64,000 nucleotides of DNA, from assembly GCF_000359585.1 (NCBI RefSeq), contig NZ_APMH01000002.1, forward strand, positions 145,043 through 209,042, in the 5' to 3' direction. A model generated the notes under the pieces. That model was given only the letters and a program-made list of their open reading frames with translations, did no database searches and had not been told where the DNA came from. Position numbers and translations under genes: made by a program. Positions 39,527 through 49,088 of the stretch are shown piece by piece. Every line of letters begins with the position of its first letter. Position 1 is the first letter of the stretch. Source of the DNA: Clostridium tyrobutyricum DSM 2637 = ATCC 25755 = JCM 11008 (GTDB taxonomy: Bacteria > Bacillota > Clostridia > Clostridiales > Clostridiaceae).

Positions 39527-40996
39527 TTATTTCTGCCTTACTTTATCCTGAGTTTTCATATATTTGGGTCTTTTTTTAAACAAATTAATTGGAAATCTCA
39601 AATACATATCTTTAAAATCTGCCATATTCTCATTTACCATAGGTGAAAGATAAGGAATACCAAAACTTTTCAATCTAACAAGATGTATTAAAGTCAATAT
39701 AAGGCCTATCATCATTCCATAAAGTCCAGCTATAGCTGATAAAATTATAAGGACAAATCTTATTATTCTAAATGCAGTAGTCATTTCATAATTTGGAGTA
39801 GTAAAACTTGTTATTGCAGTTACTGAAACTATAATAATCATAATAGGACTTACAATTCCTGCTTGAACTGCGGCTTGCCCTATAATAAGTCCACCTACAA
39901 TTCCAGTAGTAGCTCCTATGGCCTTTGGTAATCTAGCTATGGCTTCCAATAGCAGTGCAAAACTAACCTCCATTATTATAGCTTCCATAAAAGCTGGAAA
40001 TGGTACCCCTTCCCTTGATGCTGAAATAAAATAAGCAAGCTTAGTAGGTATTATTCCAGTATGAAATGATGTTATTGATACATAAAGCCCTGGCATTACA
40101 AGTGCTAGAATTATAGATAGAAATCTTATTATTCTTATACTTGAACTATATATCCATCTTTGATAATAATCATCTGGGGATTGAAATAAGTTAGCCATTA
40201 CCGTTGGTATTATAATGGCAGAAGGTGAATTATCTACAAGTATTGCAATTCTTCCTTCATAAACTGCAGAGGCTACTACATCTGGTCTTTCTGTGCTTTG
40301 AATTTGTGGAAAAACAGACCACTTATTATCTTCTATAAGCTGCTCTATATATCCACTATCCAATACTGCATCTATCTTAATTTTATCTAATCTCTCCCTT
40401 AAATTTTCCAATGCATCTTTATTTACTATATCATCTATATATATAATGGCCATATCAGTTTTTGATCTTATTCCTACTGGACTTGAAACTATTTTTAGCC
40501 TAGTGTCTCTAATTCTTCTTCTTATAAGAGCAGTATTAAATCTAATTGTTTCCGTGAACCCATCCCTTGATCCTCTTATTACAGTTTCGGAAGATGGTTC
40601 TGATACTCCTCTCGCAGGCCAATATCTGGTAGCTATTACATAAAATTTATTCAGTCCATTTACAAACATCAATGTATCTCCAGACATAAGTAAATTTACG
40701 CCTTTTTCCATATCATCTAATGTGCTAACATCTGATACTGTAATTAATCTATCTTTTATTTCACTCCTATCTTCTATGTAATTGGAAGCTGCCATAGTCA
40801 TAATTCCTCTCATAAGATCATTAAGAAGATCCTTGTTAACCATCCCATCTATATGAACCAATGCAGTCTTTATATCACCTATATAGAACTCTCTAAATAT
40901 AACATCTGAGTTATTACTAAATAATTTTTTTAAATAAGTGACATTTTCATCTATTTCAGGAGATACATAATTCTCTATTATTTCTTGCAAGTCCAT
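39527..40996 (-). CDS. Germinant-receptor subunit A (GerA/GerKA family)
   Basis: About 489 aa of the GerAA family, the subunit of the spore inner-membrane receptor that pairs with the B and C subunits. The N-terminal soluble domain has VLDSGYIEQLIEDNKWS and RPDVVASAVYEGRIAILVDNSP; the C-terminal membrane domain has HTGIIPTKLAYFISASREGVPFP and FALLLEAIARLPKAIGATTGIVGG. It ends 20 bases before the fused B-C gene, and the A-then-B-C order is the usual ABC order. The receptor's germinant is unknown. The ATG follows GGAAGTG. Confidence 0.95.
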   Translation of the reverse strand: MDLQEIIENYVSPEIDENVTYLKKLFSNNSDVIFREFYIGDIKTALVHIDGMVNKDLLNDLMRGIMTMAASNYIEDRSEIKDRLITVSDVSTLDDMEKGVNLLMSGDTLMFVNGLNKFYVIATRYWPARGVSEPSSETVIRGSRDGFTETIRFNTALIRRRIRDTRLKIVSSPVGIRSKTDMAIIYIDDIVNKDALENLRERLDKIKIDAVLDSGYIEQLIEDNKWSVFPQIQSTERPDVVASAVYEGRIAILVDNSPSAIIIPTVMANLFQSPDDYYQRWIYSSSIRIIRFLSIILALVMPGLYVSITSFHTGIIPTKLAYFISASREGVPFPAFMEAIIMEVSFALLLEAIARLPKAIGATTGIVGGLIIGQAAVQAGIVSPIMIIIVSVTAITSFTTPNYEMTTAFRIIRFVLIILSAIAGLYGMMIGLILTLIHLVRLKSFGIPYLSPMVNENMADFKDMYLRFPINLFKKRPKYMKTQDKVRQK

Positions 40997-41088
40997 CACT
41001 TCCTATAAAATAAGATTATCCCTTAAAATAGGATTTGCTTTTTTAAACCTGTTTATTCGTTTTATTGCAATATAATTGCATAAAAAAA

Positions 41089-41126
41089 GGACTATAAAAA
41101 TATCATTTGAATATTTTTATAGTTCT
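41089..41126 (-). terminator. Terminator after ispE
   Basis: On the minus strand AGAACTATAAAAATATT and AATATTTTTATAGTCCT pair, followed by TTTTTT, about ten bases after the ispE stop codon. Confidence 0.85.
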
Positions 41127-41135
41127 TATTACAAA

Positions 41136-41978
41136 CTAAATAGTTCTCGTTATAAATACTTCATTGTATTTGGATTTTATCTTGTCATAACAAAGCTGGG
41201 CTTTTAACATATCATCGAAAAAAGCAAATATAGCAGATCCGCTCCCACTCATAAGTGAGCCTATAGCTCCAAGATTATAAGCTTCTTTTTTTATCTGCCT
41301 CAGTATATAATGCTTCTTTAAAGTTACATTTTCCAAGACATTTTTCATGTTTTCACATAGTTTAATAATATTATTTTCTTGTATAGCATTTAATAGAACC
41401 TTAATATCAGGATGTTTGTTTATTTTATTTATATCTAAATTACTGTATGTATCTTTTGAGGACACTCCAAATGGCGGTTTAATAATTAATAATATGTGAT
41501 CCTTAAATGAATTAACAGGAGTAACCTTTTCTCCTATTCCCTCGCAAAGTGCAGTTCCACCTTCAATGCAATAGACTACATCTGTGCCTATCCTTAAAGC
41601 TATCTTTTTTAATTCTTCATTACTGACCTTTGGCCTGTACTTATCTCTCATAGCTCTAAGTACTGCAGCAGCATCCGAGCTTCCTCCGGCAAGGCCTGCT
41701 GAAACTGGTATGTACTTCCTCACATCTATCTGGACTCCACATTTTATGCCATATTTATCTATAAATAATTGTGCAGCCCTATAGGCTAAATTCCTATTGT
41801 CAGATGGTATATATGGTTTATTGCAATATAACTTTATTCCCTTTTCTATCTCATTTATCGTTATAATATCATATAATTCTATAGTCTGCATTATTGTTTT
41901 CAAGAGATGGTATCCATCTTTTCTTTTACCTATTACATCCAAAGACAGATTTATTTTAGCATAAGCTTTAACTAACAT
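41136..41978 (-). CDS. ispE: 4-diphosphocytidyl-2-C-methyl-D-erythritol kinase
   Basis: 280-aa GHMP kinase of the non-mevalonate isoprenoid pathway. The substrate segment VKAYAKINLSLDVIGKRKDGYHLL and the ATP loop PVSAGLAGGSSDAAAVL are intact, as is the C-terminal MSGSGSAIFAFF. The ATG at 41978 follows GGAGGGGAAT; an upstream TTG overlaps that site. Downstream of cphA in the yabG-veg-ispE neighbourhood also seen in Bacillus, here with extra genes inserted. Confidence 0.97.
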   Translation of the reverse strand: MLVKAYAKINLSLDVIGKRKDGYHLLKTIMQTIELYDIITINEIEKGIKLYCNKPYIPSDNRNLAYRAAQLFIDKYGIKCGVQIDVRKYIPVSAGLAGGSSDAAAVLRAMRDKYRPKVSNEELKKIALRIGTDVVYCIEGGTALCEGIGEKVTPVNSFKDHILLIIKPPFGVSSKDTYSNLDINKINKHPDIKVLLNAIQENNIIKLCENMKNVLENVTLKKHYILRQIKKEAYNLGAIGSLMSGSGSAIFAFFDDMLKAQLCYDKIKSKYNEVFITRTI

Positions 41979-42085
41979 ATTCCCCTCCAAGTTTTAGCTT
42001 TATTCCAGTAAAACTAATTTTATTCTTATATTTTACTACAAATAAAACTAAAACTCTAGATTTAACTCTACATTGATTTTTATCA

Positions 42086-44716
42086 TTAAACTGTTATCTG
42101 TGAATTTTGTGGCTTTTTTGAACTTTCCTCTCTTATCTTCCTATTTACCAAATCCTGGAGCGGCTTTAATTTCTCAAAGAATATTACTATTATATCTCCA
42201 TTTTTTTGATTGTCTATAGCATCTTCAAGTGCAGATTTTTCATCTAATATGGTTCTTAATTCCTTTACATCAAAACCAGTTTGCAACACTCCTCGTTTTA
42301 AAATAGAAGCTATATCTCCTAAATTTCTACCTCTTCTATCTTTATCTTCCTTGATATATATACGATCAAAACTTTTACCTGAAATCCTACCAATTTCTTC
42401 TACGCTGCTATCAGATCTATCCCCGGGTACTCCTATTATTCCAACTAATCTTTTATGATTCAATTTTTTAATTCCATTTATTACAGCTTTATAACCTTCT
42501 ATATTATGGCCATAATCCAAAATGATTTTTGACCCGTTTAGCTTATATATATTAAATCTTCCTGGATTAAGAAGTGAATTCCCATAAAAATTTTTCAGTG
42601 CATCTCTTATATACATATAATTAATATTCAGCGCTACAGCAGCTGCACAAGCCGCCATCGCATTTTCAACATTATACATTAATTTTCCATCAAGGGATAT
42701 TTTTATATCTGAAACTTTAATTATCGGTATAGTATTATTGTCTTCTTCAAGATATATGACTTTATTATCTACATAAATACCATATCCACCTTTTTTTATA
42801 TTGTTTCTCAGTATTGTATTATATTTATCTTTAGAAAACATTATCATCCTGCTTTTAATTCTGTTTATTATGCTTATACTTACCAAATCATCTGCATTCA
42901 ACACTGCATATCCATTATCCTTTACAGCTTCTCCTACAAGTGACTTGACATATGCAAGATCATCCATTGTCTCTATTCCGTCTATTCCCAGATGATCTTC
43001 TGTTATATTTGTTATTATTCCCACATCAGCTCTGTCATAGGCAAGACCCTTCTTTATTATTCCTCCCCTGGCAGTTTCAAGAACCGCTGCTTCCACCTCA
43101 GAATTGTTTAATATAGCTTTAGCACTATAATATCCTGTAGTATCTCCTGTATATATACATTTATTATTTACATAAATACCTCCTGTTGTCGTCATCCCTA
43201 CGCTATATCCTGCAGTATGCAGGATATGAGCTATAAGTCTAGTAGTTGTTGTTTTTCCATTAGTTCCCGTAACAGATATGATTGGTATACTACTAGATGA
43301 ATTCTTAAATAATTCATCTAATATTGCCTTGGATACGTTTCTAGCCCTTCCCTTGCTTGGATATTGATGCATTCTTATACCTGGTGCAGCATTAATTTCA
43401 AGTATAGCCCCATTTTCAAATGCAGATTTACTTATATCACTGCAGCATAGATCTATTCCACAAATATCTAGCCCTATCGCCTTGGCAGCTCTTTCACAAA
43501 TATCTACATTTTCACGGCATATCATATCAGTACAATCTTCCGCTTTTCCTCCTGTAGATAAATTTGCGTTTTCTCTTAATACTAATTTTTTATTTTTTTC
43601 AAGTATGCTATCTAGAGTATAATTTTCTTTTTTTATATGTGTTCTGAGTTTTTCATCAACCTTTATTTTAGTAAGTGGTTTTTCATGTCCATATCCTCTC
43701 ATAGTATCACTGTTAATTTCATCTATAAGTTGTTTTACCGTACTTACTCCATTTCCAATAACATAAGGTGATATTCTATGAGATACTGCTTCAACTTTCC
43801 CATCTACCACGCATACTCTATAATCCTTGCCTGATATATTCTTCTCTACGATTATGTCGTTAAAATCCCCAGCCAACAGTTTATAAGCTTTTATAAGCTG
43901 CTCTTGATTTTTCAAATTTGGGAAAACCCCTCTTCCCTGATTGCCTCTTCTCGGTTTTAAGACTACAGGATAGCCAATCTCCTCAGCTTTCTCCTTTAAA
44001 TCATCTATATCTTTTACCATTTCTCCTTCTGGAACTGGAAGACATTGATTCCTCAATATTTCCTTTGTAAGAAGCTTATCACATGCCAGATCCACAGCTA
44101 TGGCCTTCGTATCTGAAGATATAGTCGCTTCTATGGTTTTACTGTATTTCCCATAGCCCAATTGAAATACACTTGTATCTCCTATTCTAGTTACAGGTAT
44201 TCCCCTATTTTTAGCTTCATCAATTATGGATGCGGTGCTAGGACCTATTTTTTCATTTCTTAAAGTATCTCTCAGCAGATTAAATGCCTTGTTGAAGTCA
44301 TATCTTTCATTATTTACTAAGGCATTGACAAAATCCACAGCTGTCTTACCCACTTGAACTGCCGTATTCTTAAGGGCATACTGATATATTATATAATATT
44401 TATCTCCGCTTATTTCCCGTGACTTTCCATAAGCTATGTCAATGCCCAGCATATTTTGAATTGCAATTATTATATGTTCACATACATGCGCAAGATAAGT
44501 TCCTTCATAAAGTCTTTTTCTAAATCCATTATCTTCATCTATTCCACATCTGTGTTCATTTAATTCCGGTATAGTTTTTAGTAAATTTTCATTAAAGTTT
44601 TTTATATCTTTAGTTGGGATTTCACTATATCCTTCTAAGTCCACATACATTTTAATGCATGTTTTATGAGAATATATATTTCTTCCCTCAAAAACTCTAA
44701 TCTTATCTATTTTCAT
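42086..44716 (-). CDS. cphA: Cyanophycin synthetase
   Basis: 876-aa enzyme that polymerises aspartate and arginine into cyanophycin with ATP. Domains in order: an N-terminal family-specific domain (about 1-160), an ATP-grasp domain (about 210-470, with VVLKPRRGNQGRGV and GAILEINAAPGIRMHQYP) and a Mur-ligase-like domain whose P-loop is SVTGTNGKTTTTRLIAH near 481. Length is normal for CphA1. It is 15 bases downstream of cphB, in a two-gene unit. The product is an N and C reserve; in C. perfringens it has been linked to spore assembly, and the surrounding spore genes fit that. Confidence 0.97.
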   Translation of the reverse strand: MKIDKIRVFEGRNIYSHKTCIKMYVDLEGYSEIPTKDIKNFNENLLKTIPELNEHRCGIDEDNGFRKRLYEGTYLAHVCEHIIIAIQNMLGIDIAYGKSREISGDKYYIIYQYALKNTAVQVGKTAVDFVNALVNNERYDFNKAFNLLRDTLRNEKIGPSTASIIDEAKNRGIPVTRIGDTSVFQLGYGKYSKTIEATISSDTKAIAVDLACDKLLTKEILRNQCLPVPEGEMVKDIDDLKEKAEEIGYPVVLKPRRGNQGRGVFPNLKNQEQLIKAYKLLAGDFNDIIVEKNISGKDYRVCVVDGKVEAVSHRISPYVIGNGVSTVKQLIDEINSDTMRGYGHEKPLTKIKVDEKLRTHIKKENYTLDSILEKNKKLVLRENANLSTGGKAEDCTDMICRENVDICERAAKAIGLDICGIDLCCSDISKSAFENGAILEINAAPGIRMHQYPSKGRARNVSKAILDELFKNSSSSIPIISVTGTNGKTTTTRLIAHILHTAGYSVGMTTTGGIYVNNKCIYTGDTTGYYSAKAILNNSEVEAAVLETARGGIIKKGLAYDRADVGIITNITEDHLGIDGIETMDDLAYVKSLVGEAVKDNGYAVLNADDLVSISIINRIKSRMIMFSKDKYNTILRNNIKKGGYGIYVDNKVIYLEEDNNTIPIIKVSDIKISLDGKLMYNVENAMAACAAAVALNINYMYIRDALKNFYGNSLLNPGRFNIYKLNGSKIILDYGHNIEGYKAVINGIKKLNHKRLVGIIGVPGDRSDSSVEEIGRISGKSFDRIYIKEDKDRRGRNLGDIASILKRGVLQTGFDVKELRTILDEKSALEDAIDNQKNGDIIVIFFEKLKPLQDLVNRKIREESSKKPQNSQITV

Positions 44717-44731
44717 CTTAATTAAATCCTC

Positions 44732-45538
44732 CTAATCGCTGTACGGTAATTTATTTAATATATTGAACTTATTTCCGTTTTTAAGCACATGTAATTTCAC
44801 GTCAAATATTGATAATATTTCTTCTGGATGTTGCTCTGAAACATTACTACTGCTTATATGAGAACCATCTATTATATATACGGCTCCAGATCCTATAACA
44901 TTAACTTCACCATCATTTTTAACTACAATGGCAGTATCCTCATCTATTCCTATGCCTAAACTCTCTGGATTTTCTGCAATCCCTACAAGAAGTCTCCCTA
45001 TTCTTCCTCTTTGAGCAAAATGCTGGTCTATTATAACCCCTTTTATAAGTCCAAGTCCCGGTGCCATCTTCAAGGTACACTTTTTAGGTGATTCATCATC
45101 CGGGCCTGTAACTATCATAGTTTCACTCATTACAGATGCTCCTGCTGAAGTTCCAACAAATATGCATCCGTTTTTATACAGCTCATGAATTTTCAAATAA
45201 AGTGGTGTGCCTCCAATAAGACTTGTTATTCTAAGTTGATCTCCTCCTGTAAAAAAAACTAAAGACGCATCTTTAATTTTTTCAATATTATCATTGTCAT
45301 AAGCATTTTTTCTATTTTCTATATTCAATATTCTTATATTTTTTATTCCTAAATTTCTAAATATATTGTTGTATTCATTGCCAAGCTCTTCGGGAATTTC
45401 AGAAGCTATCGTTGCTATAACCAATATGTCTTTTTCCTTATTTAGTTTACTGCATATTTCTTTTAATATGCTTTTATCACCTTTTTTATCCTCTGCTCCC
45501 CCTATTATTATCAGGTTTCCCTCTAATTTTTCTTCCAA
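44732..45538 (-). CDS. cphB: Cyanophycinase
   Basis: 268-aa serine peptidase that hydrolyses cyanophycin to Asp-Arg dipeptides. The catalytic nucleophile lies in FVGTSAGASVMSET (S131), with LVFFTGGDQLRI, GLGLIKGVIIDQHFAQRGRIGRL and GIGIDEDTAIV around the active site. It is the first gene of the cphB-cphA pair. The presence of both polymer-making and polymer-degrading enzymes in one unit implies turnover in the same cell or compartment. Confidence 0.96.
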   Translation of the reverse strand: MEEKLEGNLIIIGGAEDKKGDKSILKEICSKLNKEKDILVIATIASEIPEELGNEYNNIFRNLGIKNIRILNIENRKNAYDNDNIEKIKDASLVFFTGGDQLRITSLIGGTPLYLKIHELYKNGCIFVGTSAGASVMSETMIVTGPDDESPKKCTLKMAPGLGLIKGVIIDQHFAQRGRIGRLLVGIAENPESLGIGIDEDTAIVVKNDGEVNVIGSGAVYIIDGSHISSSNVSEQHPEEILSIFDVKLHVLKNGNKFNILNKLPYSD

Positions 45539-45604
45539 AATGACGCACCCTTTCCTATAGATATGTTATATTTTAACCATATTTAAAATAATTATACCCA
45601 TAAG

Positions 45605-45641
45605 AAAAAACTCCAGTTTTAAATTAAAATACTGAAGTTTA
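45605..45641 (-). terminator. Terminator after sipL
   Basis: On the minus strand AACTTCAGT and ACTGGAGTT pair around a loop rich in A and T, followed by TTTTTCTTA, about 35 bases after the sipL stop codon. Confidence 0.75.
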
Positions 45642-45674
45642 CGTTTTGATTAAATCACTTGTATATTCTATTTT

Positions 45675-47234
45675 TTAACTTATAATGGCTCTGCCTGGTA
45701 TAAGAAGTTTATCACCTATCTTTATGGATTCTGGATCTTCAATATTATTTAATTTAACTAGGTCTTCTACAGTAGTATAATATCTCTTTGAGATTTTCCA
45801 CAAAGTATCTTCATTTTGAACAACATATATGGTAAGACTTGAATTCTTTTGAGGAACTTCTCCATCTGCAGTATCTACATCTATCAAAAACTCCTTATGA
45901 GTGATATAATTAACCATTGCATAAATTTGTACTACTGCCTTTATAGATATAGTATTAACTTCCACTTCAGCATCTATACTCTCAAGAGAGGCCTTTGCTA
46001 TACACTGCATATCTATTTTGCTTCCTGGTATATCAACAGAAAAGTTAAAGGGTATTTCCTCGTTAGCTTTTTTTATATAGCCAGTTGAAATACTATATAA
46101 TGCTTTTATATTTAATATACCTTCTACTACTACTTTATCTTCTACTATTTTTTTATCTGTAATACATACATCACCATGGCACATAAATATTTTGTCCAGT
46201 GTTTGACCGTCTTCTATTGATATGTTGGACTTAATCATATTATCAGAAGTGTTCTGTCCATGTATAACATTTAAAGCATAGTCATTTTTATCTATTTTCA
46301 TAGGTGAATGAGGCGAATATGCATCTTCAATTATATCCATGTCTTCCTTATACATAACCTTAGTATTTGAATTAACCAGCACCTCTATCTGTGCTATTCT
46401 ATCCTCACCTAAATCATCTTCCCTAATACTATATTCTATTCCATCTACATTGAAATCTGTAAAGCTGTCCATAGAAGATGTTACTCCTTTTAACTCCAAT
46501 TCCTTATTTACGAGTACATCATCTTCTATAACTGCAATCTCCTTAGTTTCTTTTCCTCTATATAGCATTTTAATGAGAACATAAGCTTCTACCTGTACCA
46601 TATCTTCAAGTATAGTTATATCCTTTTTATGAACAGTTGCATCAATCTTCAATATATTTCCTATCTGTGGTTTGTCAGATGGTATTTGAAGTTCTGTCTT
46701 AGCTATTAGACTTCCCGGAACTGTTCCGAGTATCTTGTCTAAAGTAGCAGGATTTTTCAGCATCTGTATATCATCATCTGATCCAGCTATGTCTTTGATA
46801 ACTTCAAAATCATAATTTTTATATACTTCTGACTTTAATTTTATAATTCCTTCGATTTCAACTTTTCTCTCATTTACCATGGTACAATCTATATGTTCAA
46901 TATAGCAGTCAGCATCACAAAGCATCGTATGTTCAGCTCCATCTATTTCTACATAGTTTGAAAACTCTCCCGTATAATTTGTACTATATACGCCTGTATC
47001 ATTATCTTCCTTTGCCAAATAAATTATATTGTAATCTATTTTACCTTCTAGAAATACCTTATCCTGCATTACTTCCTTATTTGTTATAGTTGGATTTGCA
47101 TCTAAAACTAAAACACTTAAAACATCAGGATGAGTATCAGGTATAACATACTCTGCTTTTATAACAGTATCACAAAAATTTTCGGCAAGAAGTTGTTCAC
47201 ATTCTATATTTTCTCTAATTAAATCTATACTCAT
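45675..47234 (-). CDS. sipL: SipL-like spore coat morphogenetic protein (SPOCS domains plus LysM)
   Basis: 519 aa. Two to three DUF3794/SPOCS repeats fill the protein (phrases such as VIKAEYVIPDTHPDVLSVL, IDATVHKKDITILEDMVQVEAYV and EVEVNTISIKAVVQIYAMVNY), and a C-terminal LysM domain (about 470-516, VVQNEDTLWKISKRYYTTVEDL) ends it. This layout matches C. difficile SipL, which binds SpoIVA through the LysM domain and anchors the coat to the forespore. No signal peptide, as expected for a mother-cell protein. It lies upstream of cphB and downstream of veg. Confidence 0.9.
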   Translation of the reverse strand: MSIDLIRENIECEQLLAENFCDTVIKAEYVIPDTHPDVLSVLVLDANPTITNKEVMQDKVFLEGKIDYNIIYLAKEDNDTGVYSTNYTGEFSNYVEIDGAEHTMLCDADCYIEHIDCTMVNERKVEIEGIIKLKSEVYKNYDFEVIKDIAGSDDDIQMLKNPATLDKILGTVPGSLIAKTELQIPSDKPQIGNILKIDATVHKKDITILEDMVQVEAYVLIKMLYRGKETKEIAVIEDDVLVNKELELKGVTSSMDSFTDFNVDGIEYSIREDDLGEDRIAQIEVLVNSNTKVMYKEDMDIIEDAYSPHSPMKIDKNDYALNVIHGQNTSDNMIKSNISIEDGQTLDKIFMCHGDVCITDKKIVEDKVVVEGILNIKALYSISTGYIKKANEEIPFNFSVDIPGSKIDMQCIAKASLESIDAEVEVNTISIKAVVQIYAMVNYITHKEFLIDVDTADGEVPQKNSSLTIYVVQNEDTLWKISKRYYTTVEDLVKLNNIEDPESIKIGDKLLIPGRAIIS

Positions 47235-47636
47235 GTTAATTAACCCTCCTCATAAAACCTACTAGTTTATTTATATAGTCAAACCACAAAAAATATTCCA
47301 CTAAATTGTTAATAAAATTTATTTGTATATAAATATTGATTATGAGTTAGGAATTGTATTATAATAAATATATAATTAGACAAATATTGCCCCATCTAAA
47401 ATAGATGGAGCATAATCAAAGAGATTTGTTATAAACTTCATTATTCATGAACTATTGTACTATAAATGTACCTTAATTTATGAATACATTCTAGCTATTT
47501 CATTTCTCAATTGCAAATGAAGTATGATTAGACAACTCACTTGTTTGTATTCTTATAATATATATTTAATTGTAATGTATTCATTTTATTATTTGAAATA
47601 AAATATTCGATGAGATTAAGAATTTTACTATAAGTT
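47235..47636. other. Gene-free interval between sipL and veg
   Basis: AT-rich, with no convincing coding frame or RNA family. A small hairpin (CCATCT/AGATGG at 47392-47408) has no T tract. It must hold the promoter of sipL and any terminator of veg, neither of which I can point to. Confidence 0.45.
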
Positions 47637-47873
47637 TTATGCTGAAAATACCAATTGAACTGTCTTAGTTAAAATGTCTGAATAGCTATAGGAAACTTTT
47701 CGTCTAATGTTACTGTCTAGTCTAATTACAAATATGCTGGGATAAGCTTTTTCAATTATCCCTTCATTTACAAAAACTTTTCTTCTGCCACCGTTTGCCT
47801 TTAAGGTAACTTTATCACCTACGTGGTCCTCGATATTTCTTCTTATAGAAGCCAAAACATTTGGTCTTGCCAT
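47637..47873 (-). CDS. veg: Veg protein
   Basis: 78-aa small protein of the Veg family, conserved in Firmicutes and linked in B. subtilis to biofilm-gene control. The sequence RPNVLASIRRNIEDHVGDKVTLKANGGRRK is the family core. The ATG at 47873 follows GAAGGTGTTTAAT; the upstream GTG is part of that site. Its promoter has perfect consensus elements, consistent with the very strong veg promoter known in Bacillus. Located beside yabG, as in Bacillus. Confidence 0.95.
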   Translation of the reverse strand: MARPNVLASIRRNIEDHVGDKVTLKANGGRRKVFVNEGIIEKAYPSIFVIRLDSNIRRKVSYSYSDILTKTVQLVFSA

Positions 47874-47899
47874 ATTAAACACCTTCTCTCCACAATTTT

Positions 47900-47928
47900 A
47901 TTATATACCCGTATGGGTATTATGTCAA
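47900..47928 (-). promoter_or_regulatory. Perfect sigma-A promoter of veg with an embedded palindrome
   Basis: On the minus strand TTGACA (47923-47928), exactly 17 bases, then TATAAT (47900-47905). The spacer contains ATACCC-ATAC-GGGTAT (47905-47920), a perfect 6-bp inverted repeat touching the -10, a plausible repressor site. Confidence 0.88.
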
Positions 47929-48077
47929 GTGAAACTTTATATTGTAATGTAAATAATTTATTTTGTCAATATTATATTTTTGTAAACAAAGCTTATATAG
48001 CCTAATTTAACTGATTATTTATTAAAATTTCTTTAATTGACTCATATAAGCAATATTATTTACAAATTCCACACTTT

Positions 48078-48962
48078 TTATGCGTATGGTGATTTTGGAA
48101 ATCCTTCCCTATATTTTCCTCTAGTTTGAAGACCTCCTATTCCATTTGTCCTAGTTATAGTATTTTCCAATGCCTCCTGAATAGATACTACTTTTTCTAT
48201 ATTGGTATAAGCTATTTTCTCACATAAAAATACTGGATCCAAACAGTGAATTAACACTCTACTTGGGGAACTTGCAAAATTTGCCCCTGAATCAAGTATG
48301 CTTTCATAACACGATTGGCAAGCTCCTGCAAATATTACTAAATCATCATAATTTGGTTCATAGTTTCTAAGTTTTGAAACTGACTCTACAAAATATTTTG
48401 AGTTTTTATAATTGTTTAAATCTGTATAATCTGAAGTATCTTTAGATATGGCATCATGTCCAGTAATAACTACTATATCAGGCTTTATATTTTTTACAAG
48501 CTCAACTATCTTTTTAGGCTGCTCTGCCTCTGATATGTTTTCACCAACTACATCAAGCATCAATTGCTTATATACCTTAAGACATACATCCAAATAGTCC
48601 TTATCACCATCTACATGAAGTATTTTACCTGGTCTGCCAAATGCAAGTTCATTTTTAGATTTACTATCAGCAAATTTTCGCATTTTATATTCACTCTCGG
48701 CACATCCCCCTCTAAAACCATCCCTGTGTGTCAAAATAGTTTTAATTGAATTATTAACTTTTTTGTTAAATATCTTTTCACCGTCCGTTAAAGACTTTTC
48801 AGGAACTATCTCCAAATCACTTTCTTTAGCATCTGCAATTATTCTAATATTTCTTCCTTTTAATTTATATAAAACTCCTTCTTTTGTATTTTCTATATCT
48901 ATTATTTTAAAAGTTATATCTCGTCCATAAGATTTTCTTACAACAGAATCACCAATTTTCAT
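48078..48962 (-). CDS. yabG: YabG sporulation-specific protease
   Basis: 294-aa mother-cell protease that trims coat proteins and, in C. difficile, pre-CspA and SipL-related proteins. It begins MKIGDSVVRKSYGRDITFKI and has the conserved RDGFRGGCAESEYKMRK, PGKILHVDGD, DIVVITGHDA and IFAGACQSCYESILDSGANFASSPSRVLIH segments. The ATG at 48962 follows GCGGGGATGAAAAT. Adjacent to veg, the conserved order. Confidence 0.94.
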   Translation of the reverse strand: MKIGDSVVRKSYGRDITFKIIDIENTKEGVLYKLKGRNIRIIADAKESDLEIVPEKSLTDGEKIFNKKVNNSIKTILTHRDGFRGGCAESEYKMRKFADSKSKNELAFGRPGKILHVDGDKDYLDVCLKVYKQLMLDVVGENISEAEQPKKIVELVKNIKPDIVVITGHDAISKDTSDYTDLNNYKNSKYFVESVSKLRNYEPNYDDLVIFAGACQSCYESILDSGANFASSPSRVLIHCLDPVFLCEKIAYTNIEKVVSIQEALENTITRTNGIGGLQTRGKYREGFPKSPYA

Positions 48963-49034
48963 ATTTTCATCCCCGCACAAGTAGTCATAATAATATATAG
49001 TATGTATATAGGTTATTTTCGTGAATATAAAAAG

Positions 49035-49078
49035 TTAAACCCCATTTAGCTATTTCCTTAACTAAACAGGGTTTTTAG
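49035..49078 (-). terminator. Terminator between the first CotS-family gene and yabG
   Basis: AAACCC..TTTAG and CTAAA..GGGTTT pair around a loop of about 14 bases, just after the stop codon of the minus-strand kinase gene 49089-50096, with T-rich flanks. Confidence 0.65.
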
Positions 49079-49088
49079 GAAATTTTAT

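Noticed and set aside
38974..39579. A 201-codon open frame opposite the germinant-receptor permease
   Set aside because: It is antisense to the hydrophobic GerAB region and also overlaps the end of the A subunit; hydrophobic mirror translation is a known artefact of AT-rich membrane genes.
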